A DNA stretch of 64,000 bases from Desulfosporosinus orientis DSM 765 (lineage in GTDB: Bacteria > Bacillota > Desulfitobacteriia > Desulfitobacteriales > Desulfitobacteriaceae): the NCBI RefSeq assembly GCF_000235605.1, contig NC_016584.1, forward strand, positions 732,001-796,000, in the 5' to 3' direction. The position numbers and the translations under genes were made by a program. The notes below the pieces were generated by a model. The model was not told where the DNA came from. It saw only the letters and a program-made list of their open reading frames with translations, and made no database searches. Shown here in pieces: positions 54,301 through 63,940 of this stretch (positions are counted from its first letter, which is position 1; the number at the start of each line of letters is the position of its first letter).

Positions 54301-54469
54301 GTTAAACCTCCCTATACGTAGTCTATTAGATTCTATATGAGTATTAAGCCCAAATGCAAGTGGGATTATGAGGCCAATTTAATTAAAATATAGTGAGTCA
54401 GATGTTATAATATTAGGAGGAGCATAGACTTAGAGTCTGAGTAAACGGATAGGCGAGTAAGGAGTCTGT

Positions 54470-55201
54470 ATGGAAAAAATTGCAATTATTTCAGATATTC
54501 ATGGAAATATGCCGGCCTTAGAAGCAGTGCATAATGACATTGATGCCAGAGGTATTCAAAGAGTTTTTTGTCTGGGCGATTTAGCCGGAAAAGGGCCTAA
54601 TCCCGCAGAGACTGTCGATGAAATTCGAGAATGGTGTGAGGTTGTTATTAAAGGCAATTGGGACTATTATTTGTCTGAGCAATCGGGGCATGAAGTCTTA
54701 ATGTGGCATCAGAATCGATTGGGAGTTGAGAGACTGAACTATCTAAAAAAGCTTCCCATCTATCAAGAATTTTATATCAGCGGCAGATTGCTAAGACTGT
54801 GTCATGCTTCCCCAAATGATTTGTTTCATAGGGTTTATCTTTCTACGGAAAAAAATCAGCGCCTGCAGTTGTTTGAAGCCACGCCGACCCTTAAGGCTGA
54901 AGCGGATGTCGTCGGATATGGGGATATACATGGCGCCCATATTGATCATTTCGAGGGAAAGACCATTTTTAATGTCGGCAGTGTCGGTAACCCCCTTGAT
55001 ATATCGCAAGCTTCCTATGGGATTATTGAAGGGAATCTAAACGATAAACAATGTGGACCCTTTACAATATCTCTTGTGAGAGTACCTTATAACATTGAAT
55101 TGGCAGTAGCTCAAGCAGAATTGACGAATATGCCGGAGAAACAAGATTATATTGATGAATTAAGAACAGGGATTTATAGAGGATTAAAGCATAAATTGTG
55201 A
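54470..55201 (+). CDS. Calcineurin-like metallophosphoesterase
   Basis: A 243-residue phosphoesterase with metal motifs SDIHGNMPAL, CLGDLAGKGPNP, GNWD, LCHASP and YGDIHGAH. The family includes phosphodiesterases and protein phosphatases; the substrate is unknown. AAGGAG precedes the ATG, and a TTAAAA-17-TATAAT promoter-like pair lies at 54384-54412. Confidence 0.88.
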   Translation: MEKIAIISDIHGNMPALEAVHNDIDARGIQRVFCLGDLAGKGPNPAETVDEIREWCEVVIKGNWDYYLSEQSGHEVLMWHQNRLGVERLNYLKKLPIYQEFYISGRLLRLCHASPNDLFHRVYLSTEKNQRLQLFEATPTLKAEADVVGYGDIHGAHIDHFEGKTIFNVGSVGNPLDISQASYGIIEGNLNDKQCGPFTISLVRVPYNIELAVAQAELTNMPEKQDYIDELRTGIYRGLKHKL

Positions 55202-55293
55202 GCTGCATCCGTCAATGTTACATTGGTGAATGCAGCTCTCTAAAGATTCTACTTAATATATTGGGATTGACTTGGATAAGCACGCTAGCTGCT

Positions 55294-56271
55294 TTATGGG
55301 CTTGTTATTTTAGGGGTTACAATAAATGCAGTCGGTACATAACGTTCACCAAAAACACTGCATGGACGATTCATGATTAAGTCTTTATAAACAAATACCG
55401 AAGAAGAACCTCCATCGAGATTGACTGCTGTAACTGCGCCATAGTTATAAAAGACATTCATCAGGTCCCGTAAAGTTGCGCCCAAACTCCATGTCGGCTG
55501 ACGACCGTCTATGACAACAAAAATTACTGTACCATCTGCCCTTTGGCCAATACCTGTCCTAGGAGCAATTCCCCAGCCTCCGTCACCCAAGATTGCGGGT
55601 TTGCCGTCTATAATAAGATTTGGCCCGAAGGTAACAGCTTGGAGAATATGGTGTTCCATTAGTTGATTGGCGGTCATTGTTTCACTAATTAATGTTCCTT
55701 GATCATCAAATCCTACGATGTTGACAGCCCGATTTCCAACATTGTTATGAACGACTTCACCGTTCTGAACAGTTAAGCCATCGGGGAATGCCCCGTTTCC
55801 TTTACCGTCAGGGTCATAAAATCCTCCGGCATTAATACCGGCTATAGCCCCCAGATCCTTTACCATACTGCTGACTTTTTCCCCATAAGCTCCAAGTTTT
55901 CTTGTTACCACCAGTTTTACCCGTTTGGGGTCTTTGATCAGCATCACTTTGCCTCGAAAGCTTGGACCTTGTATGTCTTCTACAGTAATTTCCGGACTGG
56001 TATCGGTTACCTTTGTCTGAGCAATAACTTTTTCGACTCTTGTTTGCGGAGAGTTATTGAGGTTCAAAATACGGTCTATCTCTGATTGTGATAGAAAAAG
56101 CTGGACAACTTGGGGATGTCGAGAATTGAAAACGGAACCAATGGCTACAGTTTTTAATGCTTGAAATGGTCCCCAAAAGATGAAAAATGGAGCAAGAATT
56201 GATGCAAATATGAAATTAAAGCATAAAAATGCCAATGACATTCTTATGCTTTTTTTAATTCTTGTTCTCAT
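55294..56271 (-). CDS. Exported NAGPA-type phosphodiester glycosidase
   Basis: A 325-residue protein with an N-terminal membrane anchor and a NAGPA domain (INAGGFYDPDGKGNGAFPDG, GIGQRADGTVIFVVIDGR, AVNLDGGSSSVFVY). Related proteins cleave sugar-phosphate diesters of wall teichoic acids or exopolysaccharides. It probably acts outside the membrane. Substrate is inferred from family. Confidence 0.87.
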   Translation of the reverse strand: MRTRIKKSIRMSLAFLCFNFIFASILAPFFIFWGPFQALKTVAIGSVFNSRHPQVVQLFLSQSEIDRILNLNNSPQTRVEKVIAQTKVTDTSPEITVEDIQGPSFRGKVMLIKDPKRVKLVVTRKLGAYGEKVSSMVKDLGAIAGINAGGFYDPDGKGNGAFPDGLTVQNGEVVHNNVGNRAVNIVGFDDQGTLISETMTANQLMEHHILQAVTFGPNLIIDGKPAILGDGGWGIAPRTGIGQRADGTVIFVVIDGRQPTWSLGATLRDLMNVFYNYGAVTAVNLDGGSSSVFVYKDLIMNRPCSVFGERYVPTAFIVTPKITSP

Positions 56272-56371
56272 ATACCCTCATACTTTCTACAGAACTAACT
56301 TTATCATAGCATTATATTCTAGTTCTATAAAGGGGTGAGGTGATACTATTTCCTTTGCGGGCAGGTGGCTA

Positions 56372-56536
56372 TCAGGAAAGATCTGATGAATTAGGATAAA
56401 TAGTTGTCCATTGAGAAGCATGTTGATAAATGACAGGGTCTTTTTCCGTTATCATTTCTGCATGAGTGTCAGAATCTAATGGTTCGATACATTCTTGGTA
56501 AAGATCTAAAGGTATAAATTTGCAATGGTTTGGCAT
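56372..56536 (-). CDS. 54-residue protein of unknown function
   Basis: A short acidic ORF beginning MPNHCKFIPLDLYQECIEPL and ending NSSDLS. AAGGAG lies 8 nt upstream of the ATG. An overlapping upstream ATG in another frame is used for only 12 codons. There is no signal peptide or membrane segment. It sits alone between the NAGPA-type gene and the htrA terminator. Confidence 0.6.
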   Translation of the reverse strand: MPNHCKFIPLDLYQECIEPLDSDTHAEMITEKDPVIYQHASQWTTIYPNSSDLS

Positions 56537-56639
56537 TTTTTCATCTCCTTCCGGACTATTTTAACATTGTAATATTGTTTTGGTTCTTTTAAAATGTGTA
56601 ACAAACCTGGATATTATGTATGCCGCAAAATAAAGAGGA

Positions 56640-56680
56640 CCTTCTAAACAAGCCGGAATAAGTGAGCTTTGCTTAGAAGG
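56640..56680 (-). terminator. Intrinsic terminator of the HtrA gene
   Basis: CCTTCTAAACAAGC pairs imperfectly with GCTTTGCTTAGAAGG (56640-56653 with 56666-56680). On the minus strand it is followed by TCCTCTTTATTTT. Confidence 0.65.
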
Positions 56681-56718
56681 CCAAATTGAATTCCGCGAGA
56701 GCTGAATGGTCAAGTTTT

Positions 56719-57945
56719 TTAAGTTGAAGAGAGTTCTCCTAATGTTACATCAACATTTTTCGTTTGTCCGTCTCTTATAAATGTTATGGAAACTTTTTCG
56801 TTAACTTTATGCTTATAAAGCTCCCGGACAAGGTCTGATGAGTTTTGAATTTGAACATTGTCAACCTTGGTAATAATGTCACCTCTCTGGATGCCAGCTT
56901 TTCCTGCGGGTCCGTTCAGTTGAACGCCGGAAATATAGGCTCCCTGTGGTTTGCTGTTAACTTTAGCGTAATCATTATATTGGTCATCCGTAGTGACTAA
57001 TAGAGCCGGATGTTTGGCAACGCCTGTATCAATTAACTGCTGCAGGGTTGGCATTGCATCGGAAATTGGGATTGCAAAACCCATTCCTTCAAAACCTGTT
57101 TGTGCGTATTTAGCGGAATTGATACCAATAACCTGGCCTTGATAATTCACAAGGGGTCCGCCGCTATTGCCGGGATTGATGGCAGCATCTGTTTGAATCA
57201 GGTTATAACTTGCCTCTCCCTGAAGGTCAAGATTTCGATTAGTTGCAGAAATGACGCCTGTTGTTACGGAACGGGCAAATTCATCTCCGCCAGGATTGCC
57301 AATGGCTACTACAGACTCTCCTACTTGGACTTTTGAGGAATCACCAATGGTAACTGCCGTAAGATTAGATGTATCGGAAATTTGTAAAACGGCAAGATCC
57401 GTTCGTGGATCAGCGCCAATCAGTTTAGCATCTACTGTACGTCCATCACTTAAGCTGACGGTAATTTTTTGAGCACCTTCAATTACATGGTTATTGGTGG
57501 CAATATAGCCTTTTTTGGCATCAATGATAAAACCGGATCCGCTGCCTACCTCTTGAAGATTTGAGTCAAAGGAGAAACCTCGGCTCGATTGGAAATTAGC
57601 AACTCCAACGACGGCAGGTCCGACGTTCTTAGCAATAGCTTCTACAGGAAAGTCTGTTGAGCTGGAAGAAAGATTTGACACTTGAGTGTAAGAAGTATTG
57701 GCCGTCTGCAGTGGTGCAGATGTTTTATCCGGATAGATATATGGTACTGCGGCGACAGTTGTAAGTCCGCCGACAACAGCACTAATTAAACAAATACCGG
57801 CAATTGCTGCTAGTTTTCTTTTCGGTTTATCTTTAGCAATTGGCTGCTGAACAAAATAAGTGCTCTCTGCTTTCTGTTCGGTATTTACAGTCTGATCCGA
57901 TAGGTTATTGTTGTCATTGTGTTCTGAAAGAATTTCCTCATCCAT
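56719..57945 (-). CDS. htrA: Membrane-anchored HtrA/DegP serine protease
   Basis: About 408 residues. A cytoplasmic acidic N-terminus is followed by one membrane helix (LAAIAGICLISAVVGGLTTVAAV), a trypsin-like domain with catalytic His in ATNNHVIEG, Asp in PRTDLAVL and Ser in INPGNSGGPL, and a C-terminal PDZ domain (GPAGKAGIQRGDII). It handles misfolded exported proteins. The start is uncertain: 57945 is favoured by an AGGAGG 11 nt upstream; 57954 and 57990 are alternatives. Confidence 0.93.
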   Translation of the reverse strand: MDEEILSEHNDNNNLSDQTVNTEQKAESTYFVQQPIAKDKPKRKLAAIAGICLISAVVGGLTTVAAVPYIYPDKTSAPLQTANTSYTQVSNLSSSSTDFPVEAIAKNVGPAVVGVANFQSSRGFSFDSNLQEVGSGSGFIIDAKKGYIATNNHVIEGAQKITVSLSDGRTVDAKLIGADPRTDLAVLQISDTSNLTAVTIGDSSKVQVGESVVAIGNPGGDEFARSVTTGVISATNRNLDLQGEASYNLIQTDAAINPGNSGGPLVNYQGQVIGINSAKYAQTGFEGMGFAIPISDAMPTLQQLIDTGVAKHPALLVTTDDQYNDYAKVNSKPQGAYISGVQLNGPAGKAGIQRGDIITKVDNVQIQNSSDLVRELYKHKVNEKVSITFIRDGQTKNVDVTLGELSST

Positions 57946-58199
57946 GATTGTCATATCCTCCTCATTGTCTATAATTGTTAAGCTGGTCATTAATCATTTG
58001 CTGTAACTTAAGGTTAGCCCAAATATGTGAAGGAAAAGCATACAAATTATGAACATTTTTCGGAGGATACGTTGATAATTTGTGATCAAGTTTCTTTTAA
58101 TGAATCATTAGCATCTTACTTTTGACAGGCAGTCAAAAAAATGGTTAAGTTATTTTAATACATCAGTTAAGGATTTGATATTAAAGAGGAAGTGTTGTT

Positions 58200-60230
58200 A
58201 TGAATTTGAGATCAAAAGTAGTGCGATCGGTCTGTCCTTACGATTGTCCGGATGCGTGTGGATTATTAATAGAAGTGATTGATGGACAAGCGGTGAAAGT
58301 AACAGGAGATCCGGAACATCCTTTTACCAGGGGGACTCTGTGTCCCAAAATGGCCCATTACGAGCGGACAGTGCATTCTCCTCATAGAATTACCCAGCCC
58401 TTAGCGCGTACCGGTGAGAAAGGAACGGGTCAGTATAAACCAATTTCTTGGGATGAGGGGGTTGAACGAATTGTCTCCACTTGGAAAGAGATTATTTCTC
58501 AATACGGAGCAGAAGCAATCCTGCCCTACTCATATGCCGGGACAATGGGGATGGTCCAACGGAATTGCGGGGAAGGATTTTTTTACCGATTAGGGGCTTC
58601 ACGTTTAGACCGTACTATTTGCTCCTCGTCTAAGGGTTACGGATGGTCGGCTGTTATGGGGGAAACCCTAGCGCCGCATCCTGATGAAGTTGGAAAAAGT
58701 GATTTTATTATTTTGTGGAGCACCAATGCCTTAGCGACCAATATTCATCTCTTAAATTACGTTCGTGAAGCAAAAAAGCGTGGTGCGGTTGTCTGGTTGA
58801 TTGATACCTATGAGAATCCTACTGCACGGCTGGTTGATAAAGTCGTTCTAGTGAGGCCTGGCCGTGATGCCGCTTTAGCGTTAGGTATGATGCATATTCT
58901 TGCTAGTGAAAACTTACTGGACCAATCCTTTATATCTAGTTATGTTCAGGGGTTTGAAGAGCTTCGCCGGGAAGTATTGCCGGATTATTTTCCGGAAAAG
59001 GTCTGTCAAATAACTGGGATTGAAGAGGGATTGCTCCGTGAGCTGGCACTTTATTATGGCAAAGCACGAGCGCCTTTTATCGCTCTCGGATCAGGACTTT
59101 GCCGCTATGGTAATGGAGCTATGACTGTTCGGGCGATTACTTGTCTTCCCGCTATCATCGGAGCATGGAATAAACCGGGAGGAGGCTTGTTAGTCAGCAC
59201 CTCTACAGGCAAGGCTTTTCCTACAGATAAAATAACGCGTAAGGATCTATTAACCAAGTCGACAAGAATGGTTAATATGAATCAACTTGGTTCTGCGCTG
59301 ACAGAATTATCCTATCCGCCCATCAAGAGTCTTTACGTCTATCACTCTAATCCGGCTGTTGTTGCCCCTGACCAAAGGATGATAATCAAAGGACTTATGA
59401 GGGAGGATTTGTTTACGGTTGTTCACGAACGATTTATGACGAATACTGCCGGGTATGCAGATATTATTTTACCAGCGACAAGCTCTTTAGAGCATTCCGA
59501 TATTTACAGGTCTTACGGGCACTATGGTATTCAGAAAGCTGCAGCGGTTATTCCACCTGTCGGCGAAGCAAAGTCTAACTGGGAGGTTTTTCAGTTATTG
59601 GCTCAGGCATTAGGCTTTACCGAGTCCTATTTCAAACAAACGACGGAAGATTTAATAGAGGGGCTGATTGATCCGCCTACAGAATGGTTGGCTGGAGTCG
59701 AGCTGAAAAAGCTTCGAGGAGGATATCCCGTCGAACTCCCGTTGCCGGGCAATTATAAAACAAGGTTTTTGACTCCTTCCGGTAAGATTGAAATCTATAA
59801 TCCAAAAGAAACAGAACCCCTGCCTTACTATTTTGCACCTTATGAAGATGATGCACCATTTTATTTAATGAGTGCTCCCAGCTTGTATTCCCTGAATTCT
59901 TCCTTCAATGAACGGCCAGATTTACTAAGTAAGAAAAAGGGTCCCTGTCTTTTAATGAACCCTCGGGATGCCGAGGACAAGAAACTTCTTGATGGGCAGA
60001 GGGTAATCGCCTTTAATGTGCGAGGAGAAGCGAGGTTCTCCCTTAAAATAACTGAGGCGGTTCCCCAAGGTGTTGTGGTCACGGAAGGGTTATACTTCAG
60101 TAAAAATATCGAAGACAGTACGGTGAATGCGTTGACATCTCAACGATTAACGGATAAAGCAGCAGGCAGCACGCTATATGACGTCAAGGTGGATGTCCGC
60201 AATGGGGAGGGGGTAAAGCCCACAACTTAA
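58200..60230 (+). CDS. Cytoplasmic molybdopterin oxidoreductase
   Basis: A 676-residue Mo/W-bisPGD enzyme. The N-terminal 4Fe-4S site is C12, C16, C20 and C48 (CPYDCPDAC, then TLCPKM). The metal ligand is probably C141 in RTICSSSKGYGW. Later family segments include LWSTNALATN, NKPGGGLL and YSLNSSFNERPDL. There is no Tat signal, so it is cytoplasmic, and no partner subunit is adjacent. Substrate unknown; related enzymes reduce S-, N- or polysulfide-type compounds or oxidise formate. Confidence 0.9.
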   Translation: MNLRSKVVRSVCPYDCPDACGLLIEVIDGQAVKVTGDPEHPFTRGTLCPKMAHYERTVHSPHRITQPLARTGEKGTGQYKPISWDEGVERIVSTWKEIISQYGAEAILPYSYAGTMGMVQRNCGEGFFYRLGASRLDRTICSSSKGYGWSAVMGETLAPHPDEVGKSDFIILWSTNALATNIHLLNYVREAKKRGAVVWLIDTYENPTARLVDKVVLVRPGRDAALALGMMHILASENLLDQSFISSYVQGFEELRREVLPDYFPEKVCQITGIEEGLLRELALYYGKARAPFIALGSGLCRYGNGAMTVRAITCLPAIIGAWNKPGGGLLVSTSTGKAFPTDKITRKDLLTKSTRMVNMNQLGSALTELSYPPIKSLYVYHSNPAVVAPDQRMIIKGLMREDLFTVVHERFMTNTAGYADIILPATSSLEHSDIYRSYGHYGIQKAAAVIPPVGEAKSNWEVFQLLAQALGFTESYFKQTTEDLIEGLIDPPTEWLAGVELKKLRGGYPVELPLPGNYKTRFLTPSGKIEIYNPKETEPLPYYFAPYEDDAPFYLMSAPSLYSLNSSFNERPDLLSKKKGPCLLMNPRDAEDKKLLDGQRVIAFNVRGEARFSLKITEAVPQGVVVTEGLYFSKNIEDSTVNALTSQRLTDKAAGSTLYDVKVDVRNGEGVKPTT

Positions 60231-60315
60231 AAATATCCGGAAGCTTTTCTGGTTCGCATATCCTTCTCTAAACATAAATTAACAGGAGAGATTTTCAGTA
60301 TAGAGGAGGATTGTT

Positions 60316-61599
60316 ATGCAAATTTATGTGGTTAAGCCGGGGGACACTCTAAGTAAAGTAGCCCGAGCTCATGGAATCACTGCCCGAGAGATTGCGGATG
60401 CCAATCAGGTTCCGGATTCCAACCGGTTGGTTGTTGGTCAGACATTTGTGATACCGATCAGAGGTCAATATCACTGGGTTCAGCCAGGAGATAGTCTATG
60501 GCTGATAAGCCGCCGCTATAACGTGTCGGTAGCTGAACTAATTGAAATAAACAATATCCAGAATCCCAACAATATACCCATTGGCTTGCGTTTATATTTG
60601 CCGCAGAAATCCAAAAGAATTGTTGACACGAATGCATACATTGATCCCAGGATGACAAGGGCAAAATCGGCGGTGGCCGTTGATAAAGTAGGAGAGCATC
60701 TGACTTACTTAGCTGTTTTCAGCTACGCAGTAAATCGGGAGGGAAATCTCACTCCCGTCGAAGATCAGCCATCCATTAATGCTGCCTACAAGGATCGAGT
60801 TTTACCCCTTTTGGTTTTGACTAATTTCGAAGCAGGACAATTCAGTACAGAAATTGCTACAACCATCTTGACGAACGAGAGTCTGCAGGATCATGTCTTA
60901 AATCAAGTGCTTCAAATAATGGAGGAAAAAGGATATAGAGGTTTGGATTTTGACTTTGAGTATTTAGGAGCGGAAAATAGAGTAAGGTATGTTCGCTTTT
61001 TACAAAGAGCACAGCAGTTGATGAAAGCAAAGGGGTATTATATTTCTGCAGCGCTGGCACCTAAGTTTAGGGCCGAACAACGCGGAGTTCTTTATGAGGG
61101 TCATGATTATCAAGCTATCGGCCAAGTCGTGGATTTCATCTTTTTTATGACCTATGAATGGGGATGGTCGGGTGGCGAGCCAATGGCAGTATCGCCGCAG
61201 CCTCAGATGAGAAAAGTAATGGAATATGCTGTATCTGTCGTACCAAAAGAAAAGATTATGATGGGGATGCCTTTGTATGGGTATGACTGGACCTTGCCCT
61301 ACGTGCCCGGAGGCAAATTTGCTAAGTCAATCAGTCCTCAAAAAGCTTTAGAGTTAGCTATCCGCTATGGTGCGGGGATCAGCTATGATAAAGAAGCACA
61401 GGCTCCTTGGTTTCGTTATACTGATGAACATGGGAAACGGCATGAAGTCTGGTTTGAAGATGCACGAAGCGTACAGGCTAAATTTGATTTAGTCAAGGAA
61501 CTTGGAATACGAGGTTTTTATTATTGGGTATTAGGAAATGACTTTCCGCAAAACTGGCTGCTGATTGAAGAGAATTTTATTGTAAGGAAAGGTTTGTAA
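60316..61599 (+). CDS. LysM-GH18 hydrolase, SleL/YaaH-like
   Basis: A 427-residue protein with two LysM peptidoglycan-binding modules (YVVKPGDTLSKVARAHGITA at the start and HWVQPGDSLWLISRRYNVSV) and a GH18 catalytic domain with the acid motif GLDFDFEY. In spore formers these proteins are cortex-lytic N-acetylglucosaminidases used in germination. There is no signal peptide, as usual for spore-coat-deposited SleL. Confidence 0.92.
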   Translation: MQIYVVKPGDTLSKVARAHGITAREIADANQVPDSNRLVVGQTFVIPIRGQYHWVQPGDSLWLISRRYNVSVAELIEINNIQNPNNIPIGLRLYLPQKSKRIVDTNAYIDPRMTRAKSAVAVDKVGEHLTYLAVFSYAVNREGNLTPVEDQPSINAAYKDRVLPLLVLTNFEAGQFSTEIATTILTNESLQDHVLNQVLQIMEEKGYRGLDFDFEYLGAENRVRYVRFLQRAQQLMKAKGYYISAALAPKFRAEQRGVLYEGHDYQAIGQVVDFIFFMTYEWGWSGGEPMAVSPQPQMRKVMEYAVSVVPKEKIMMGMPLYGYDWTLPYVPGGKFAKSISPQKALELAIRYGAGISYDKEAQAPWFRYTDEHGKRHEVWFEDARSVQAKFDLVKELGIRGFYYWVLGNDFPQNWLLIEENFIVRKGL

Positions 61600-61610
61600 A
61601 TGGGAAAAAA

Positions 61611-61650
61611 GGCTATGGAGTTGAGGCAGCACCTCAGCTCTATAGTCCTT
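61611..61650 (+). terminator. Intrinsic terminator after the LysM-GH18 gene
   Basis: A 16-bp stem with G-U pairs (61611-61626 with 61632-61647), followed by CTTTT. Confidence 0.75.
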
Positions 61651-61759
61651 TTCAGCCATCTTTTGGCTTTAGAAATACTTGCTATCGGATTCCTTCTGTA
61701 GCCAATTTTTCAGATAATTATTGGGCAGGAATTTAGTTTATGAAGGTGGAAGTAACCCT

Positions 61760-62794
61760 CTATACAAAGATGAAGGCTAAAGCCATAATCAGGTATGCTC
61801 CTAATAACTGCGCCCCTTCCAGCCAGTTGGAACGGCCGTCCAAGCTTATAACGGCAGTACTTACGGTACCCATGATAATAACAATCAGTTCATAGCTGGT
61901 AAATAATAAGTCAAGAGGCTGACCTATTATATAACCAACAAAAACGAGCAGCGGGGCGACAAAGAGTGCTATTTGGGTGCTTGAGCCGATAGCGATTTCA
62001 AGGCTGATATCCATCTTGTTCTTTAGGGCCATTAGAATGCTTGTAGAATGCTCAGCAGCGTTACCGATAATAGGAATAACAATAACTCCGATAAAAAGCT
62101 CGCTGATACCAAGAGTGTTGACGACAGGATCAATGCCTTCGACCAAGAATTCACTCTCGATAACGACAAAAAGGGTAGCGATCAGCAGAATGGTCATTGT
62201 TTTAAGCTTGGACCATTTAGGAGAATCGGAACTTTCTTGGCTGGGGCGAAAAACATCTTTGTGGGTATGAAGCGAGAAAATTAAACTAAGGATATAGACT
62301 ATGATCAAAATTCCGGCAACGCCAAGACTTAATGGCTCAGCAGCAGGATTGGCGTGGGTATGGAGAAAGACGGCTGGAATGATTAATCCAGTTACCGCGA
62401 GCAGAAGCATGGATGTATGCATTCCGGCAGCAGCACGATTAAATTTCTGGGACTTAAATTTAAAACCTCCGATAAGCATACTCAATCCTAAGACAAGCAA
62501 AAGATTGCCTATGATAGATCCAGTGATGGAAGCTTTAACCACTTCAACAAGTCCGGCCTTAAGAGCAAAAAAAGTGATAATTAGTTCGGCAGCATTACCA
62601 AAGGTCGCATTGAGCAGACCTCCCGCTCTCGGACCAACATAGATGGCGATTTCTTCTGTAGCTTTACCCATATAGCCGGAAAGAGGAATTATGCTTAAAC
62701 AGGCTGAAAGAAACAGTAACACCGGTGAATAGTTTAAGAGATGCAGAAAGATGCTGACTGGAATTACCAATAGTAATAAATTAAGATACCTCAC
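61760..62794 (-). CDS. Calcium/proton exchanger, CaCA superfamily
   Basis: A 344-residue membrane antiporter with about 11 helices. The two inverted alpha repeats carry NATFGNAAELIITFFALKAG and IIPIIGNAAEHSTSILMALKN, the ion-binding Glu-containing GNAAE motifs of CAX/ChaA exporters. It exports calcium in exchange for protons. Confidence 0.92.
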   Translation of the reverse strand: MRYLNLLLLVIPVSIFLHLLNYSPVLLFLSACLSIIPLSGYMGKATEEIAIYVGPRAGGLLNATFGNAAELIITFFALKAGLVEVVKASITGSIIGNLLLVLGLSMLIGGFKFKSQKFNRAAAGMHTSMLLLAVTGLIIPAVFLHTHANPAAEPLSLGVAGILIIVYILSLIFSLHTHKDVFRPSQESSDSPKWSKLKTMTILLIATLFVVIESEFLVEGIDPVVNTLGISELFIGVIVIPIIGNAAEHSTSILMALKNKMDISLEIAIGSSTQIALFVAPLLVFVGYIIGQPLDLLFTSYELIVIIMGTVSTAVISLDGRSNWLEGAQLLGAYLIMALAFIFV

Positions 62795-62901
62795 TAATTA
62801 ACCCCCTCAAGATTCAAAAGTGACTACTCATCATTTAAGTCTATTTGTTCCCGTATGTCAATATTTGGCTCAAACTATAAAGGATAATAAGGAGAGAGAC
62901 T

Positions 62902-63411
62902 ATGAAAAAGTTCATTGAGACAAGTTTGCCGGGTTTTCAACTGCGATTTGCTGAGGTTGAAGATGTTTCCTTAATTCTGGATTTTATTAAAGAATTGGCG
63001 GACTATGAAAACATGCTGCCCCAAGTTCGGGCAACAGAAGATGAACTGAGAGAATCGCTTTTTAATAATAAAGTTGCAGAAGTTATTATAGGGGAATATC
63101 ATGCTAAACCTGTGGCCTTTGCCCTGTTTTTCCACAACTATTCAACCTTTTTAGGTAAAAGCGGAATTTATTTAGAGGATTTATTTGTAAAGCCTGATAT
63201 GAGGGGGCATGGATTTGGCAAGATTATCCTTTCGTATCTTGCCAGATTAACAATTGAGAGAAATTGCGGCAGATTAGAGTGGTGGTGTTTAGACTGGAAT
63301 GAGCCGTCCATTAAATTTTATAAGAAGATGGGCGCTGTCCCCATGGATGAGTGGACTGTCTATCGAGTGACTGATGAGGCTTTATACAAATTAGCCAATA
63401 GCTCGACCTAA
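62902..63411 (+). CDS. GNAT acetyltransferase, diamine N-acetyltransferase-like
   Basis: A 169-residue GNAT enzyme. The acetyl-CoA loop is VKPDMRGHGFGKIIL, and the C-terminal WWCLDWNEPSIKFYKKMGA fits the spermidine/spermine acetyltransferase-like branch (also IKELADYENML near the start). The substrate is not proven. Confidence 0.88.
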   Translation: MKKFIETSLPGFQLRFAEVEDVSLILDFIKELADYENMLPQVRATEDELRESLFNNKVAEVIIGEYHAKPVAFALFFHNYSTFLGKSGIYLEDLFVKPDMRGHGFGKIILSYLARLTIERNCGRLEWWCLDWNEPSIKFYKKMGAVPMDEWTVYRVTDEALYKLANSST

Positions 63412-63451
63412 TTGGGAACTATCGTATTAAGGTTGAAGATTAAGAAAATGA

Positions 63452-63478
63452 CTAGCGTTCATAACGCTAGCCATTTTT
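63452..63478. terminator. Bidirectional intrinsic terminator
   Basis: CTAGCGTT (63452-63459) pairs with AACGCTAG (63463-63470), followed by CCATTTTT, between two convergent genes. Confidence 0.8.
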
Positions 63479-63514
63479 GGCAGGGAATTTTTTATTGAAT
63501 GCAGCCGTGAAGGG

Positions 63515-63940
63515 TTACTTAACAATAAGTACTGGGCATTGAGCTTGAGCTAGAACACGTTGTGTAACACTTCCTAAAATTGCGCCTGTCAGAGCTCCGT
63601 GACCAACGGTTCCCATGACTACTAAATCAAATTCTCGTCTGACTTCGTCCAAGATGCCGCTGGCTGCTTGTCCGGATATATATTTCTTTGAGAAACGCAC
63701 GCCACTTATATCAATGTCTTTAAGAGTTACTTCCAGAGCCATTTCACCGTTCTTCTCGATTTCCTCTTGGCTGATGATATTGTTAAATCCCATTTGGTAG
63801 CCGTAGTAGGACTCTTGGTCCGGAGTTACATGGAAAAGTTCCACTTCAGAATCAAATTTTCCGGCCAGCTCCAAGGCAGCCTTAAGAGCCTGACGTGATG
63901 GGCCTGAGCCGTCTGTGGGTACTAATATTCTTTTGTACAT
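63515..63940 (-). CDS. Universal stress protein, UspA family
   Basis: A 141-residue USP with the ATP-binding pattern GTVGHGALTGAILGSVTQ (G-2x-G-9x-G-S/T) and start ILVPTDGSGPSRQAL. It probably binds ATP and acts in stress survival. AAGGAGG precedes the ATG. Confidence 0.93.
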   Translation of the reverse strand: MYKRILVPTDGSGPSRQALKAALELAGKFDSEVELFHVTPDQESYYGYQMGFNNIISQEEIEKNGEMALEVTLKDIDISGVRFSKKYISGQAASGILDEVRREFDLVVMGTVGHGALTGAILGSVTQRVLAQAQCPVLIVK

